Below, in pieces: positions 5,933 to 7,040 of a stretch of 7,040 nucleotides of DNA. A model generated the notes under the pieces. That model made no database searches. It was not told the origin of the DNA and saw nothing but the letters and a program-made list of their open reading frames with translations. Origin of the DNA: Selenomonadaceae bacterium (GTDB lineage Bacteria; Bacillota; Negativicutes; Selenomonadales; Selenomonadaceae); the NCBI GenBank assembly GCA_017445435.1, contig JAFSUE010000335.1, forward strand, positions 1 through 7,040. The letters run 5' to 3'. A program made the position numbers and the translations under genes. Within the stretch, counting starts at the first letter, position 1. Every line of letters begins with the position of its first letter.

Positions 5933-6970
5933 TGCCCGTTGGATACGTTTTTGCAATTCGACGGGCATTTCAACTTTTGGCGCGTCGGGATGAAGTAGCC
6001 AAGTTGCCGCAAAATGTGTTTCGGAAATTTTAAACATTGGCGGTTCAACTTTTTCATCAATTTTCATTGCAAATTTATTTCGTGCTGAAAAAGCATCGCC
6101 AATCGGTTCGTGCAACAAATTCGGTGGGCTACCTGGAATTGAATATAATCTTGCGTCGTCTGTTTCCAAATCGGGCATTGCTGATAAAAGCCCCCAAGTA
6201 TAAGGATGACGCGGATCGAAAAAAATTTCTTCGACGGTACCGCGCTCAATAATTTTTCCCGCGTACATAACATTTACAAAATCTGCAACCTTCGCGACAA
6301 CGCCTAAATCGTGCGTGATGTAAATTACTGACAAGCCAAGATTTTTTTGCAAATCGCTGATTAAATTTAAAATGCCCGCTTGAATAGTCACGTCAAGCGC
6401 CGTCGTAGGTTCATCACAAATTAAAATTTTCGGCGAATTGGCAAGCGCAACCGCAATGACGACGCGTTGACGCATTCCGCCTGAAAGTTGGTGCGGATAA
6501 TTTTCAAAACGATTTTCAGCGTTAGTAATGCCGACTAAATTTAAAAGTTCCAAAGATTTATCGCGTGCATCATCTTTAGAAATTTTTTTATGAATCAGCA
6601 TTCCTTCCATAATCTGTTCGCCAATCGTCATAGTTGGATTTAAACTTGTCATTGGGTCTTGAAAAACCATAGCAATATTTTTGCCGTTAATATTTTTGCG
6701 CAAATCTTTTTTTGAAAAAGTCAGCAGGTCGACAAATTTTTCATCTAAACGGTAAAAAATTTTTCCGCCGTTAATAACAGCGTTTGAATCAAGAAGACCA
6801 GTAACGGCTTTCATCGTGACAGATTTTCCGCTGCCAGATTCGCCGACAATCGCAACAGTTTTTCCACTCGGCAAATTTATATCGACGCCGCGAATTGCAT
6901 GAATATTTCCCGCGTTCGTCTTAAAAGTTATGTCAAGATTTTCGACAGATAAAATTAAATTTTCGTCCAT
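5915..6970 (-). CDS. oppD: Oligopeptide/dipeptide ABC transporter ATP-binding protein OppD/DppD
   Basis: The protein has 351 residues, a normal length for the family. It hydrolyses ATP on the inner face of the membrane to drive peptide (or, in related systems, nickel) uptake through the OppB/OppC permeases. Walker A GESGSGKS is at 43-50, the Q-loop at Q104, the signature LSGGM at 162-166, Walker B ILICDE at 182-187, the D-loop ALD at 191-193 and the switch histidine at H220. The C-terminal oligopeptide-transporter region begins at RHPYTWGLLSAMP (254-266). The four cysteines that hold a 4Fe-4S cluster in many OppD/DppD proteins are replaced (D292, N298, D305, T323), a variant I recall from Firmicutes OppD. 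ATG 6970-6968 is preceded by GAGGAA 6 bases away, and the gene begins 11 bp after the permease stop, so the two are cotranscribed. No oppF follows; a terminator comes next. The exact substrate cannot be told from sequence. Confidence 0.95.
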   Translation of the reverse strand: MDENLILSVENLDITFKTNAGNIHAIRGVDINLPSGKTVAIVGESGSGKSVTMKAVTGLLDSNAVINGGKIFYRLDEKFVDLLTFSKKDLRKNINGKNIAMVFQDPMTSLNPTMTIGEQIMEGMLIHKKISKDDARDKSLELLNLVGITNAENRFENYPHQLSGGMRQRVVIAVALANSPKILICDEPTTALDVTIQAGILNLISDLQKNLGLSVIYITHDLGVVAKVADFVNVMYAGKIIERGTVEEIFFDPRHPYTWGLLSAMPDLETDDARLYSIPGSPPNLLHEPIGDAFSARNKFAMKIDEKVEPPMFKISETHFAATWLLHPDAPKVEMPVELQKRIQRANLVSS

Positions 6971-6976
6971 AAAACT

Positions 6977-6982
6977 TTCCTC
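6977..6982 (-). promoter_or_regulatory. Ribosome-binding site of oppD
   Basis: GAGGAA on the - strand lies 6 bases before the oppD ATG. Its first base is also the last base of the TAG stop of the permease gene upstream, which points to translational coupling. Confidence 0.75.
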
Positions 6983-7040
6983 TACATATCCTCCAGCTTA
7001 GGCGCTAAAGCCTCGCGCAGTCCGTCACCGATTAAATTAA
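6982..7040 (-). CDS. C-terminal end of OppC/DppC-type permease, partial
   Basis: Only the last 18 codons are in the window; the gene enters from the right edge and ends with TAG at 6984-6982. The visible residues, NLIGDGLREALAPKLEDM, match the typical end of OppC/DppC inner-membrane permeases (N-x-x-GD-x-LRDxLDPR). The position directly upstream of oppD in the same direction agrees. OppC rather than OppB is inferred from the usual gene order and this ending. Confidence 0.8.
   Translation of the reverse strand, partial: NLIGDGLREALAPKLEDM

Overview
The window looks like a low-GC Firmicute chromosome. The best guess is a diderm one of the Negativicutes type. This is inferred from the A/T-rich codon use, the Firmicutes-like OppD and the presence of injection-type proteins; no 16S rRNA or other taxonomic marker is visible.

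The left and central part (about 1-5800, all on the + strand) holds three large genes reading the same way. The first is an Hsp70/actin-fold ATPase-like protein, cut off at its 5' end by the window edge. The second is a 431-residue protein with a PAAR-like (DUF4280-type) N-terminus, a low-complexity linker and an AHH-type HNH/EndoVII nuclease core, so it is a candidate injected nuclease toxin. The third is a 752-residue cytoplasmic protein whose C-terminal third faintly resembles TssC-type contractile sheath proteins. No immunity gene is seen beside the nuclease. Taken together, this may be the end of an atypical contractile-injection (T6SS-like) locus in which an Hsp70-like ATPase takes part. 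The PAAR-like and AHH calls rest on visible motifs; the sheath call and the joint function are inference.

Between the first two genes lies a 282-bp gap. It holds a strongly palindromic element (1995-2096), a perfect 14-bp hairpin (2112-2142) and a 53-codon open frame that runs through both. This looks more like a dispersed repeat than a conventional gene.

The right end (5915-7040, - strand) is ordinary: the last codons of an oligopeptide ABC permease (OppC/DppC type) followed by its ATPase OppD. It converges on the third gene, with a bidirectional terminator between them. OppF does not follow OppD.

A pattern across the window is runs of degenerate 7-bp repeats (CTACTAA / CTACAAA / AGCTAAA type). 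They sit at the ends of three genes, directly in front of the nuclease gene, and in frame inside its interdomain linker. They resemble the short tandem heptamers (STRR) described in cyanobacteria.
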